Positions 34,249 to 43,113 of a DNA stretch of 64,000 nucleotides are shown piece after piece. Position 1 is the first letter of the stretch, and the number at the start of each line of letters is the position of its first letter. This DNA is from Paracoccus pantotrophus (GTDB taxonomy: Bacteria > Pseudomonadota > Alphaproteobacteria > Rhodobacterales > Rhodobacteraceae). The position numbers and the translations under genes are program-made. Where the stretch lies: contig NZ_CP044426.1 of assembly GCF_008824185.1 (NCBI RefSeq), positions 310,001 to 374,000 on the forward strand. Direction: 5' to 3'. The notes beneath the pieces were generated by a model, which did no database searches, was not told the origin of the DNA, and saw only the letters and a list, made by a program, of their open reading frames with translations.

Positions 34249-35862
34249 TCATCCCGCACCGCCGCCGGCATCCGTCGCCGGCGCGGCCGCCGGCGGGATC
34301 GCCGCCTCGGGCGGCGTCAGGGCGGGATCGACCCCGGCCATCAGGCAGCCCAGATCTCCGGTCGTCGCCCCTTCGGCCGGGCGCTCGCCCATGACGCGAC
34401 CGTCGAACATCACCGCGATGCGATCCGACAGCGCCATGATCTCGTCGAGCTCGACCGAGACCAGCAACACCGCCTTGCCGGCATCGCGCAGCGCCAGGAT
34501 GCGCTTGTGGATGAACTCGATGGCGCCGATATCAACCCCGCGCGTCGGCTGGCCGATCAGCAGCAAGTCCGGGTTGCGCTCGACCTCGCGCGCGACCACG
34601 ATCTTCTGCTGGTTGCCGCCCGAGAAATTCCGGGCCGTAAGGTCCGGGTCCGGCGGGCGGATGTCGAAACGCTCGATCTTGGCCATGGCATCGGCGCGGA
34701 TGGCGGCATTGTCCATCAACGGGCCGCGCTGGAACTCGGGCGCGTGGTGATAGCCGAAGGCCGTGTTCTCCCAGGCGGTGAAATCCATGATCAGCCCTTC
34801 GGCCTGCCGGTCCTCGGGAACATGGCCGATGCCGGCGCGGCGCCGCGCGCGGCCGTCGGCCTCCGGACCATGCAGCGGCAAGGGCCGGCCATTGAGCCGG
34901 ATCTCGCCCTGAAGCTTTGCCCCCGCCTCGGGAAAGCCGCCCAGGATCTCCAGCAGTTGCGTCTGGCCGTTGCCAGCCACGCCGGCGATGCCCAGGATCT
35001 CGCCTGCCCGGATCTCCAGGTCGATGCCGCGCAGCCGCTCGACGCCCTCGGCATCGACCATGCGCAACCCCCGCACTTCCAGCACCGGCGCGCCCGGCCG
35101 GGCGGGTGGCTTTTCCACCCGCAACAGCACCTTGCGGCCCACCATCAGCTTGGCCAGCTCGGTCGGGCTGGTCTCGGCGGTCTTGACCGAGGCCACCATC
35201 TCGCCGCGCCGCATGACCGAGACATTGTCGGTGATCTCCATGATCTCGCGCAGCTTGTGGGTGATCAGGATGATGGTCTTGCCCTCGTCCTTGAGCCCGC
35301 GCAGGATGCGGAACAGGTGGTCGGCCTCGGCGGGGGTCAGCACGCCGGTTGGCTCGTCCAGGATCAGGATGTCGGCCTGGCGATACAGCGCCTTCAGGAT
35401 CTCGACCCGCTGCTGGTGGCCGACCGACAGTTCCTCGACCAGCGCATCGGGATCGACCTGCAAGCCGTATTCGGCGGCCAGCCGCTTCAACGTGCCGCGC
35501 GCGCGGGCCAGCGAGGGATGCAGGAGCCCGCCGTCCTCGGCGCCCAGGATCACGTTTTCCAGAACGGTGAAGTTCTGCACCAGCTTGAAATGCTGGAACA
35601 CCATGCCGATGCCGGCGCGGATCGCGGCCTGGCTGTCGGCGATGGCGACGGGCTGGCCGCCGATCTGGATCTCTCCGGTATCGGGGCGGTAGAAACCGTA
35701 AAGGATCGACATCAGCGTCGATTTCCCGGCGCCGTTTTCGCCGATGATGCCGTGGATCGTGCCGCGCCGCACGACCAGGTCGATGTCCTTGTTGGCCTGC
35801 ACCGGCCCGAAAGCCTTGGAAATCCCGCGCAATTCGATCGCCGGGGCGGGCGCGGCCGTCAT
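34249..35862 (-). CDS. Nucleoside ABC transporter ATP-binding protein (NupO-like, two ABC domains)
   Basis: The 537-residue tandem ATPase of the importer. Domain 1 (about residues 8-240): Walker A GENGAGKST, signature LSVGHQQR, Walker B ILILDEPTGVLTP. Domain 2 (about 265-510): the Walker A region is degenerate (GVAGNGQTQ), signature FSGGNQQK, Walker B LLLIGQPTRGVD. One normal and one degenerate site is usual for this class. A 30-residue Pro/Ala tail ends the protein. It directly follows the BMP receptor gene (TAG then ATG). Confidence 0.92.
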   Translation of the reverse strand: MTAAPAPAIELRGISKAFGPVQANKDIDLVVRRGTIHGIIGENGAGKSTLMSILYGFYRPDTGEIQIGGQPVAIADSQAAIRAGIGMVFQHFKLVQNFTVLENVILGAEDGGLLHPSLARARGTLKRLAAEYGLQVDPDALVEELSVGHQQRVEILKALYRQADILILDEPTGVLTPAEADHLFRILRGLKDEGKTIILITHKLREIMEITDNVSVMRRGEMVASVKTAETSPTELAKLMVGRKVLLRVEKPPARPGAPVLEVRGLRMVDAEGVERLRGIDLEIRAGEILGIAGVAGNGQTQLLEILGGFPEAGAKLQGEIRLNGRPLPLHGPEADGRARRRAGIGHVPEDRQAEGLIMDFTAWENTAFGYHHAPEFQRGPLMDNAAIRADAMAKIERFDIRPPDPDLTARNFSGGNQQKIVVAREVERNPDLLLIGQPTRGVDIGAIEFIHKRILALRDAGKAVLLVSVELDEIMALSDRIAVMFDGRVMGERPAEGATTGDLGCLMAGVDPALTPPEAAIPPAAAPATDAGGGAG

Positions 35863-36849
35863 CTACTGCACCGGGCAGGTATTGTCGGTCATGTAGTCAT
35901 GCACCTTGATCCCGCCCGATTCGATGGCCTGGGCGGCGGCGTCGACGGCGGTGGCGATCTCGTCCGAGATCAGCGGCTTGTTGTTGTCGTCCATGGCCAG
36001 CGACACCCCGCCCGAAGCCAGGTCCATGACCCGGACGCCCGGCTCGACCTCGGTCCCGGCCTTGAAGGCCTCGTAGACGGAAACATCCACGCCCTTGACC
36101 ATCGAGGTCAGCACCTGGCCCGGATGCAGGTGGTTCTGGTTGCTGTCCACGCCGATCGACAGCACGCCAGCATCCGCCGCCGCCTGCAAGACGCCGATGC
36201 CGGTTCCGCCCGCCGCGGCATAGACCACGTCCGCCCCCTGCGAGACCTGCGCCTTGAGCAGCTCGCCCCCCTTCACCGGGTCGTTCCAGGCGGCGGGGGT
36301 GGTGCCGGTATAGTTGATGATCAGCTTGCCGTCCGGCCGGGTGGCCTTGAAGCCCTGGGCATAGCCGCATTCGAATTTGTGGATCAGCGGGATGTCCATG
36401 CCGCCGATGAAGCCCACCGTGCCCGATTTCGACGCCAGCGCCGCGGCGACGCCGGCCAGGTACGAGCCCTGCTCCTCGGTAAAGACCACGGATTGCACGT
36501 TGGGCTGCTCGACCACCATGTCGATGATGACGAATTTCGTGTCGGGATAATCCGGCGCGATCTTGGCCAGCACCTCGCCAAAGGCAAAGCCGGTCATCAC
36601 GATGGGATTGGCGCCCGATTGTGCCAGCCGGCGCAGGGCCTGTTCGCGCTGCGCCTCGGATTGCATCTCCAGTTCCTTGTAGGTGCCCCCGGTCTCGGCC
36701 TTCCAGCGTTCGGCGCCGTTATAGGCGGCCTCGTTGAAGGATTTGTCGAACTTGCCGCCCAGATCGAAGATCAGCGCCGGATCGGCCAGGGCTGCGACGG
36801 GCAGCAGGGTCAGGCAGGCGCCGGCGAGCAGGGATTTCATCAGGGACAT
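35863..36849 (-). CDS. BMP family nucleoside-binding protein
   Basis: The receptor of the importer, 328 residues, Bmp/PnrA family. The signal peptide MSLMKSLLAGACLTLLPVAA is cleaved near ALA-DPALIF; no lipobox cysteine at a proper position, so it should be a free periplasmic protein. GGKFDKSFNEAAYNG is the diagnostic block. The ATG at 36849 is chosen because GAGG sits six bases upstream. It is the first gene of BMP-ATPase-permease-permease-PNP. The specificity is likely purine nucleosides, from the family and the PNP neighbour. Confidence 0.92.
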   Translation of the reverse strand: MSLMKSLLAGACLTLLPVAALADPALIFDLGGKFDKSFNEAAYNGAERWKAETGGTYKELEMQSEAQREQALRRLAQSGANPIVMTGFAFGEVLAKIAPDYPDTKFVIIDMVVEQPNVQSVVFTEEQGSYLAGVAAALASKSGTVGFIGGMDIPLIHKFECGYAQGFKATRPDGKLIINYTGTTPAAWNDPVKGGELLKAQVSQGADVVYAAAGGTGIGVLQAAADAGVLSIGVDSNQNHLHPGQVLTSMVKGVDVSVYEAFKAGTEVEPGVRVMDLASGGVSLAMDDNNKPLISDEIATAVDAAAQAIESGGIKVHDYMTDNTCPVQ

Positions 36850-36940
36850 GTCGGACCTCAAGACGGTTTGCGGGCGAGTCGGCCCAGGATGTTCGGATTA
36901 GGGCGCATGGGCCGGAATCCGTCAACAATCTTGTCTTGGG

Positions 36941-37342
36941 TCAGAGGGTGCGCCGCATCAGCACCGCATCCAGGCCGGGCGCGTAGTAATTCCGCCGCTT
37001 TCCAAGGGTTTCCCAGCCCGCGCCGGCATAAAGCGCCATGGCGGCCGCATTGTCCGCCGCGACCTCCAGGAAGGCCTCGCGCGCGCCGTGCGCCCGTGAC
37101 GTGGCGGCGAATTCGGCCAGCAGCGCCGAGGCCAGCCCCTGCCGCCGCGCCTCGGGCGCGACGGCCAGCGTCAGCAGCTCGGCCTCGTCCGCGATGGCGC
37201 GGCCCAGCAGGAAGGCTTGCGGCCGGGTCAGCAGGAAATTCGGCGGGCCGGCCAGCAACGCCTGGAACTCGGCCGCCGTCCAGGGCCGCGGATGCGCGGC
37301 AAAGCAGCGGCCGTGCAACGCCGCCAGGTCGTCGGGCGTCAT
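36941..37342 (-). CDS. rimI: GNAT acetyltransferase, RimI-like
   Basis: A 133-residue N-acetyltransferase with the acetyl-CoA loop APEARRQGLASALLAEF and the C-terminal ALYAGAGWETLGKRRNYY typical of RimI, which acetylates the N terminus of ribosomal protein S18. It overlaps tsaB by four bases (ATGA); a tsaB-rimI pair is common in bacteria. Confidence 0.9.
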   Translation of the reverse strand: MTPDDLAALHGRCFAAHPRPWTAAEFQALLAGPPNFLLTRPQAFLLGRAIADEAELLTLAVAPEARRQGLASALLAEFAATSRAHGAREAFLEVAADNAAAMALYAGAGWETLGKRRNYYAPGLDAVLMRRTL

Positions 37343-37932
37343 GACAGGATCAGCGGGCCGCGGTCGCGCGCCGGCGCGGCATCGGCCGGGCGCAGATAGA
37401 TCGGCGCCGGGCGCGGCAGGTCCGGCTGGTCGCGGCGGGCGGCGGCGATGCGGGCGATGGCCTCGGCCAGCGGCATCACCGCGGGCAGGGGTGCGGGGCC
37501 GGGCGGCAAATCATGCGCGGGGGCCTGTTGCGGCCGGGTGGCCTGCCCGGTGCCGAAATCCTGCCAGATCACCTCGCCCGCACGCGCGGGCAGCGCGACG
37601 CGGCAGGGGCGGGGCAGGCCATGTGCGGCGGCCTCGGTCGCGCTGACGCCGATGGCGGGGATGCCCAGCGACAGCGCCAGCCCCCGCGCCGCCGCGACCG
37701 AGATGCGGATGCCGGTGAAATTGCCCGGCCCGATGCCGCAGCCGATGACGGACAGGTCGCGCCAGCCCAGGTCCGCCTCGACCAGCAGCTCTTCCAGCAG
37801 CGGAAACAGCCGCTCGGCCTGGCCGCGGGCCATGTCTTCCTGGCGCTGGACCAGCAGGCGGTCGCCTTGCAGCAAAGCGGCCGCGCAATGCGCGGCCGAT
37901 GTGTCGAAGCCCAGCGAAAGCGCCTCAGCCAA
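37339..37932 (-). CDS. tsaB: tRNA threonylcarbamoyladenosine complex subunit TsaB
   Basis: A 197-residue ASKHA-fold partner of TsaD and TsaE in making t6A at position 37 of ANN-decoding tRNAs. The phosphate motif LGFDTSAAHCAAAL and the GCGIGPGNFTGIRISVAAARGLA block are typical. It overlaps nfuA by eight bases and rimI by four. Confidence 0.93.
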   Translation of the reverse strand: MAEALSLGFDTSAAHCAAALLQGDRLLVQRQEDMARGQAERLFPLLEELLVEADLGWRDLSVIGCGIGPGNFTGIRISVAAARGLALSLGIPAIGVSATEAAAHGLPRPCRVALPARAGEVIWQDFGTGQATRPQQAPAHDLPPGPAPLPAVMPLAEAIARIAAARRDQPDLPRPAPIYLRPADAAPARDRGPLILS

Positions 37933-38479
37933 CGGGCCGCACCTCGGTCACTTCGGGGATGTAGTGGCGAAGCAGGTTCTCGATGCCCATCTTCAGCGTC
38001 AGCGTGGACGAGGGGCAGCCGGCGCAGGCGCCCTGCATGTGCAGATAGACCACGCCGCGGTCGAAGCCGTGGAAGGTGATGTCGCCGCCGTCCTGCGCCA
38101 CGGCCGGGCGCACGCGCGTATCCAGCAGTTCCTTGATCTGGTTGACGATTTCTGCGTCGGGGCCGTCCTGGTCGTTATGGGCGCTGGCGGTCGCGCCCTC
38201 GATGGCTGGGGCGCCGGACTGGTAATGCTCCATGATCGCGCCCAGGACCGAGGGCTTCAGATGGTCCCAGACCGCGTCCTCGGCCTTGGTCACGGTCACG
38301 AAATCCGAGCCGAGGAAAACCCCGGTCACGCCTGGCACGGCAAAGATGCGGCGCGCCAGCGGGCTGGTCGCGGCGGCCTCGGCTGCGGGAAAATCGGCGG
38401 TGCCGCTGCCCAGGACGGTTTCGCCCGGCAGGAACTTCAGCGTCGCGGGGTTCGGGGTGGTTTCGGTCTGGATGAACAT
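37925..38479 (-). CDS. nfuA: NfuA/NifU-like Fe-S cluster carrier
   Basis: A 184-residue protein with an N-terminal Nfu_N domain (MFIQTETTPNPATLKFLPG) and a C-terminal NifU domain with the cluster-binding C152-A-G-C155. This is the alphaproteobacterial/mitochondrial NFU1 layout and delivers 4Fe-4S clusters, for example to lipoyl synthase. The ATG at 38479 has AAAGGAG upstream; in-frame ATGs further up lack such a site. It is followed by tsaB and rimI in an overlapping chain. Confidence 0.93.
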   Translation of the reverse strand: MFIQTETTPNPATLKFLPGETVLGSGTADFPAAEAAATSPLARRIFAVPGVTGVFLGSDFVTVTKAEDAVWDHLKPSVLGAIMEHYQSGAPAIEGATASAHNDQDGPDAEIVNQIKELLDTRVRPAVAQDGGDITFHGFDRGVVYLHMQGACAGCPSSTLTLKMGIENLLRHYIPEVTEVRPVG

Positions 38480-38746
38480 GGCGCGGGCTCCTTTGTGGCG
38501 GATATGGGGATCGAAGGGCGGACAAGTCAAGTCGGAGGGCCGCACGGCGGGCGGGCGGCCTTGAGCACGCGAAGAAACAGCATGTGCAGAAATCGCCATG
38601 GGCATGGCCGAAAGGGCTGCCCGCCAGCGCGGCAGGGACGCGATCTGCACGGTGCCGGGGGTCATTCCGGCCGCGCCGGCGCGGCAACGGTGCCGGGACC
38701 AGGCGTCGGCCAGGCGCAGCGACCATCCGCCGCAGCGGGCGGTTCG

Positions 38747-39202
38747 TCAGGTGATCTGCTCCAGCCGTTCGCGCGAGATGTCGCCGGGCACGATGGTGAC
38801 GGGGCAGGGCAGGTTTGCCACCTCGCGCGTCAGCCGGGTGACCAGCGGTCCCGGCCCCGCGCTTTCGGTCGAGGCGGCCAGCACCACCACGCCGATCTCG
38901 GGATCGTCGTGGATCTGGGCCAGAAGCTCGGCGCCCGGCTCGCCCTCGCGCACCACCAGTTCCGGCTCGATGCCGGGACGGTCGCGCATCCATTTGGCAA
39001 AGACCTCGTAATGTGCCTCGATCCGCTCATAGGCTTCGGCGCGCATCACGTCGGCGACGCCCATGCCGTGCTGGATGGCCGTGGTCGGAATGACCGCGAG
39101 TACCTGCACCCCGCCGCCGGTCTTGGCCGCGCGCAGGGCGGCATAGCGGATGGCGTTCAGGCATTCGCGGGAATCGTCCAGAACCACCAGAAATTTCCGC
39201 AT
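38747..39202 (-). CDS. Universal stress protein (UspA family)
   Basis: A 151-residue single Usp domain: N-terminal strand KFLVVLDDSREC, then the region VVVLAASTESAGPGPLVTRL that matches the G-x2-G-x9-G-S/T nucleotide loop only loosely, so ATP binding is uncertain. The ATG at 39202 is chosen for similarity; the frame is open 20 codons further. It is divergent from the sugar transferase gene. Between it and nfuA (38480-38746) I see only GC-rich spacer. Confidence 0.85.
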   Translation of the reverse strand: MRKFLVVLDDSRECLNAIRYAALRAAKTGGGVQVLAVIPTTAIQHGMGVADVMRAEAYERIEAHYEVFAKWMRDRPGIEPELVVREGEPGAELLAQIHDDPEIGVVVLAASTESAGPGPLVTRLTREVANLPCPVTIVPGDISRERLEQIT

Positions 39203-39323
39203 GAATCCGCCCCGGTTGCCCCAGAATGAGCAAAGACTGGCCGAAAGCTGGGGTTTGCGCAAGTGCGGCGCAGTTTATCCCTTGCGCTCATTCAAAATTA
39301 ACGAGTGCTATGGTAGGGGGAGG

Positions 39324-40106
39324 ATGGTAGCCACAAGCCAAATGCGGGACAGAATTGTGACGATTCACCAGGACTGGGAAAAAGCCGACATTGCGCGGCT
39401 CGCCACAGTGGCCCAAGACGAGATGTCGTGGTTCAAGGACCATGTGCATCCCCCCGCCATGACCACCATGCCCCTGTCGAAACGGGTATTCGACATCACC
39501 CTGGCGCTGCTGGCCCTGGTGCCGCTGTCCATCGTCATGGCGGCCTTTGCCCTGATCCTGCTGGTCGTGCAGGGACGGCCGATCTTTTACGCGGCGCCGC
39601 GGATGGCGGCGCCGGGGCGGACCTTCACCCATCTCAAGTTCCGCACCATGTTGCGGCAAGAGGGCGATTTCGGCGTGACCGGCGCGCACAAGGCTTGGCG
39701 CATCACGCCGCTGGGCCATTTCATGCGCCGCACCCGCATCGACGAATTGCCGCAGCTGTTCAACATCCTCAAGGGCGACATGAGCTTCGTCGGGCCGCGC
39801 CCGACCATCCGCGAATATGTCGAACGCTATCCCGCGGTCTATGGCCAGGTGCTGAAAAGCCGCCCCGGCGTCACCGGCCTGGCGACGCTGATCTACCACC
39901 GCCACGAGGACCGCATCCTGCGCCGCTGCAAGAGCGCCGAGGCGACCGAGGCCGCCTATGCCCGGCGCTGCCTGCCCACCAAGCTCAAGATCGACCTGAT
40001 CTACCAGAGGAACCGGACGCTGGCGCTGGATCTGTGGATCATCTGGCGCACCGTGCTGATCGTGCTTTACAAGGACGAGCGGCCCCGGCGCCGCGGCCGC
40101 AAGTAA
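39324..40106 (+). CDS. Undecaprenyl-phosphate sugar phosphotransferase (bacterial sugar transferase)
   Basis: Transfers a sugar 1-phosphate from UDP-sugar to undecaprenyl phosphate to start exopolysaccharide or O-antigen synthesis. About 260 residues: a single hydrophobic membrane hairpin (FDITLALLALVPLSIVMAAF), then the catalytic core FRTM, RRTRIDELPQLFNILKGDMS, FVGPRP and RPGVTG. It is the short WbaP/PssY-like class without the N-terminal multi-pass domain. The start is uncertain: the ATG at 39324 directly follows AGGGGGAGG, with 39342 as alternative. The rest of a polysaccharide cluster is not nearby except for the next epimerase. Confidence 0.88.
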   Translation: MVATSQMRDRIVTIHQDWEKADIARLATVAQDEMSWFKDHVHPPAMTTMPLSKRVFDITLALLALVPLSIVMAAFALILLVVQGRPIFYAAPRMAAPGRTFTHLKFRTMLRQEGDFGVTGAHKAWRITPLGHFMRRTRIDELPQLFNILKGDMSFVGPRPTIREYVERYPAVYGQVLKSRPGVTGLATLIYHRHEDRILRRCKSAEATEAAYARRCLPTKLKIDLIYQRNRTLALDLWIIWRTVLIVLYKDERPRRRGRK

Positions 40107-40228
40107 GGTCCGCGGCGATTTTTCCGATCTTCGCGGATCCCCCGCCCCCGCCGGGCGTTATGGCGGCATATCCGTCGTAGACCCACAGGATCCTGACGCG
40201 ACCGGCGCGGAAACGGAAAGGGAAAGGC

Positions 40229-41167
40229 TTGCAGCGTAAGGCGCTCGTTACCGGAGGGGCAGGGTTCATCGGCAGCCACCTCGTCGACCGGTTGCTCGCC
40301 GCCGGAGAGGAGGTCGTCGTCCTCGATGACCTGTCCAGCGGCAGGGCGGACAACCTGCCCCCGCAGGTGCGGCTGGTCCGGGGCGATGTCTGTGACGCCG
40401 ATCTGCTCGGCAGGCTGCTGGCCGGGGTGGATTGCATCTTTCACCTTGCCGCGCGGGTTTCGGTGCAGCTTTGCATCTCGGACTGGATGGGGGCGCATCG
40501 CGTCAACCTGGGCGGCACCATCGCCGTGCTGCATGCGGCGCATCGGGCCGGCAATATCCCGGTCGTCCATGCCTCCTCGGCGGCGATCTACGGCAACCGC
40601 GCGGGCGCGACATGCCGCGAAACCGACCTGCCCCTGCCGATCTCGCCCTATGCCGCCGACAAGCTGGCCGCCGAGCATCAGGCCGCCGCCATGGCCGAGG
40701 TGCATGGCCTGCCCTCGGTCGGGCTGCGCTTCTTCAATGTCTATGGCCCGCGCCAGGATGCGGCCTCGCCCTATGCCGGGGTGATCTCGAAATTCTGCGC
40801 CAACCGGCTGGCGGACCGGCCGCAGGTGATCTTTGGCGATGGGCAGCAGAGCCGGGATTTCATCTGTGTCGCCGACGTGGTCGAGGGTCTGTTGCGTGCT
40901 CGCGACCTGGCCGGCCAGGCGCCGGGCGCCCAGGTCTTCAACCTTTGCACCGGGACCGAGACAACGCTGCTGGAGCTGGTGCGCCAGATCGACGCCATTG
41001 CCGGGCGGGGGGCCAGCGCCATCGAACACGCGCCGGCGCGTTCCGGAGACATCCGTGCCTCTTGCGGCTGTCCGCAGGCCGCGCGCGACCGGCTGGGCTT
41101 CGCCGCCGCCACGGATATGCGATCCGGGCTGGACAGGCTCTGGGACGCGCTGGTCGCGGCCGGCTAG
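40229..41167 (+). CDS. NAD-dependent sugar epimerase/dehydratase
   Basis: A 312-residue extended short-chain dehydrogenase acting on nucleotide sugars. The motifs are VTGGAGFIGSHL, VHASSAAIYG, the catalytic SPYAADKLAAE (YxxxK) and RFFNVYGPRQ, closest in pattern to UDP-glucose or UDP-GlcNAc 4-epimerases. The start is a TTG at 40229 with GGAAAGGGAAAGG immediately upstream. It lies 122 bases after the sugar transferase and may supply its substrate. Its TAG overlaps the truA stop (CTAG). Confidence 0.85.
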   Translation: MQRKALVTGGAGFIGSHLVDRLLAAGEEVVVLDDLSSGRADNLPPQVRLVRGDVCDADLLGRLLAGVDCIFHLAARVSVQLCISDWMGAHRVNLGGTIAVLHAAHRAGNIPVVHASSAAIYGNRAGATCRETDLPLPISPYAADKLAAEHQAAAMAEVHGLPSVGLRFFNVYGPRQDAASPYAGVISKFCANRLADRPQVIFGDGQQSRDFICVADVVEGLLRARDLAGQAPGAQVFNLCTGTETTLLELVRQIDAIAGRGASAIEHAPARSGDIRASCGCPQAARDRLGFAAATDMRSGLDRLWDALVAAG

Positions 41168-41955
41168 TTCAGCGGGCCCTCGGGAAAGGGCGGGGGCTCA
41201 TAGCCCACCCCGGTCAGGTAAAGCCCCTGCGACGGGCAGACCGGTCCGCAGGCGGCGCGGTCGCATGCGGCCAGCGCCTCGGCCACGCGGCCGGGCGGCC
41301 AGGCGCCGGCGCCGACCCGCTCCAGCGTGCCGACGATCGAGCGCACCTGGTTGTGCAGGAATGACCGCGCCCGCAGGGTAAAGCGGTATTCGCGGCCCTG
41401 CGGGATCCGGGCTTCCTCGATGGTCAGTTGGTCCAGCGTCTTCACCGGGCTTTTCGCCTGGCACATGGTCGAGCGGAAGGTGGTGAAATCGTGCCGGCCC
41501 AGCAGATGCGCCGCGCCGGCGCGCATGGCCGCCAGGTCCAGCGGATGCGCCACCTGCCAGGCGCGGCCGCGGTCATGCGTCAGCGGTGCGCGGCGCGAGA
41601 CCAGCCGGAACAGGTAGCGCCGCTCATGCGCCGAGAATCGGGCGTGGAAGTCGTCCGCCACCCGCGCTGCGGCCAGGATGGCGACGGGGGCGGGTTTCAG
41701 GTGCCAGTTCAGCGCCTCGGACAGCCGGAACGGATCCCAGTCGCGCTGCAGGTCGGCATGGGCGACCTGGCCGGTGGCATGGACCCCGGCATCGGTGCGC
41801 CCGGCCGCCGCGATCCGCGCCCCGGCCGCGAAGCCGGGGTCGAGCCGGCCGAGCGCCGCCTCGACGGCGCCCTGCACGCTGGGCCGGTCGGCCTGGGCCT
41901 GCCAGCCGGCGAAGGGGCCGCCGTCATATTCGATCAACAGGGCGAAGCGGGGCAT
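41164..41955 (-). CDS. truA: tRNA pseudouridine(38-40) synthase
   Basis: Isomerises uridines 38, 39 and 40 in the anticodon stem-loop. It has 263 residues. The catalytic D55 is in GRTDAGVHATGQ; FHARFSAHERRYLFRL and RSFLHNQVRSIVGTL are family blocks. It follows the XpaC-like gene by two bases on the minus strand. Confidence 0.95.
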   Translation of the reverse strand: MPRFALLIEYDGGPFAGWQAQADRPSVQGAVEAALGRLDPGFAAGARIAAAGRTDAGVHATGQVAHADLQRDWDPFRLSEALNWHLKPAPVAILAAARVADDFHARFSAHERRYLFRLVSRRAPLTHDRGRAWQVAHPLDLAAMRAGAAHLLGRHDFTTFRSTMCQAKSPVKTLDQLTIEEARIPQGREYRFTLRARSFLHNQVRSIVGTLERVGAGAWPPGRVAEALAACDRAACGPVCPSQGLYLTGVGYEPPPFPEGPLN

Positions 41956-41957
41956 GG

Positions 41958-42932
41958 CTAGCGGCGCGGCTTTTCCGATTCGTGCGGGATCAGCAGGTCA
42001 TCAAGCGTCATCGGGCGCTGCAATTCGGCGGGTTCTGCGGGCGCGGGCCGGGGCCTTACGCCTTCGCGTGCCAGCCGGTCGCGCAGCACACTGATCTCGA
42101 TGTCCAGGTCGGTGCGGCCGCCTTCCAGCAGCCGGGCGCTGCGGGCGGCGAATTCGGTTTCCAGGTCGTCCAGCAGCGTCTCGTAATCCTGGCGCGTACG
42201 CGGGTCGCGGGTCTGGGCGTAGAGATCGGCGAACTTGACCGTCGCGTCGCGCGCGCCCTGCAGGTAGACGCTGAGATAGCGGCGCAGCGCGGCGATGGTT
42301 TCGGGATTGTCCTCGACATGGGCGAAAAGCGCGCGCGCGGCGGCGGCGAACATGGCGACGCGGGCCTCGAGCCGGCGGTCGCCGGTGCGCAGGATGGCAT
42401 CCTGCATGGCCTTCAGATGCGCCTCGCCCTCGGCCAGGATGCGTTGGGCGCGGTCCTGTCGGACGCCGTCGACGCCTTCCATGCCCTTGTCGCGCATCGG
42501 GTCGCTGCCGAAGGCGAGCCAGTGCAGCATGGCGCCGGCGACGCCGATCACCCCGGCGCCGGCATCGGCGCCCGGCACCCAGGCGCCGATGGCAAGGCCG
42601 AGCCCGGTCAGGATGCCGCCGAAGAGCTTGCGCGGGATCGCTGGGCGGCGGGCGACGCGGCGGGCGTCATAGGCAGCCTCGGCCTGCAAGCCCTGGCGCG
42701 TCATCCACATGCCCCAGGCGAGGCTGCCGAAGGCGACGAGATGCAGGGCGAGCCCGGCCGGATCCTGCCAGAAGGCGCTGATGAGGAAAGGGGTCGCCAT
42801 GATCGTGACCCAGCGGGTGCGCGATTCCAGCGGATGCCGGATCTCGCCCGGCGCGGGGCGGGCGGGTATGCGCGGGCCGGTTCCGTCCGGCCGGGGCTGC
42901 GGCGAGAAGCGGCCGCCGAAACGCCTTGCCAT
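41958..42932 (-). CDS. XpaC-like protein (5-bromo-4-chloroindolyl phosphate hydrolysis family)
   Basis: A 324-residue protein with a basic Pro/Arg N terminus, three hydrophobic segments (near DPAGLALHLVAFGSLAWGMW, GGILTGLGLAIGAWV and GVIGVAGAMLHWLAF) and a long helical C-terminal half with the pattern of XpaC proteins (AHLKAMQDAI, YLSVYLQGARDATVKFADLY). XpaC members often occur with TelA toxic-anion resistance genes, which are absent here. The biochemical role is unknown. The upstream 27-residue ORF is probably its operon partner. Confidence 0.8.
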   Translation of the reverse strand: MARRFGGRFSPQPRPDGTGPRIPARPAPGEIRHPLESRTRWVTIMATPFLISAFWQDPAGLALHLVAFGSLAWGMWMTRQGLQAEAAYDARRVARRPAIPRKLFGGILTGLGLAIGAWVPGADAGAGVIGVAGAMLHWLAFGSDPMRDKGMEGVDGVRQDRAQRILAEGEAHLKAMQDAILRTGDRRLEARVAMFAAAARALFAHVEDNPETIAALRRYLSVYLQGARDATVKFADLYAQTRDPRTRQDYETLLDDLETEFAARSARLLEGGRTDLDIEISVLRDRLAREGVRPRPAPAEPAELQRPMTLDDLLIPHESEKPRR

Positions 42933-42941
42933 CGCCGCCCC

Positions 42942-43025
42942 TCAGCCCGCGCCCAAGAAGGCGGCATAGAGCGTCAGGCCCATCAGCAGAAAGAAGGACA
43001 GGCGCTGCATGGCTTTGCGGGACAT
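42942..43025 (-). CDS. 27-residue single-pass membrane peptide
   Basis: A very short ORF with an excellent ribosome binding site (AAAGGAAGCCC before the ATG). The product starts MSRKAMQRL and then has one hydrophobic helix (SFFLLMGLTLYAAFLGAG), so positive-inside topology is expected. It ends nine bases before the XpaC-like gene, on the same strand, suggesting co-translation. I know no family for it. Confidence 0.65.
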   Translation of the reverse strand: MSRKAMQRLSFFLLMGLTLYAAFLGAG

Positions 43026-43113
43026 GGGCTTCCTTTCGGCGCGTCGGTCGGTTGGTCGGGCAATCTTGCCCGCAGGATATAGGGCCTTGGGTGCCGGAAC
43101 GGAAGGGCGCGGC

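Noticed and set aside
34117..37344. A 1075-codon plus-strand open frame opposite the nucleoside importer operon
   Set aside because: Antisense to four well-supported genes; no recognisable domain.
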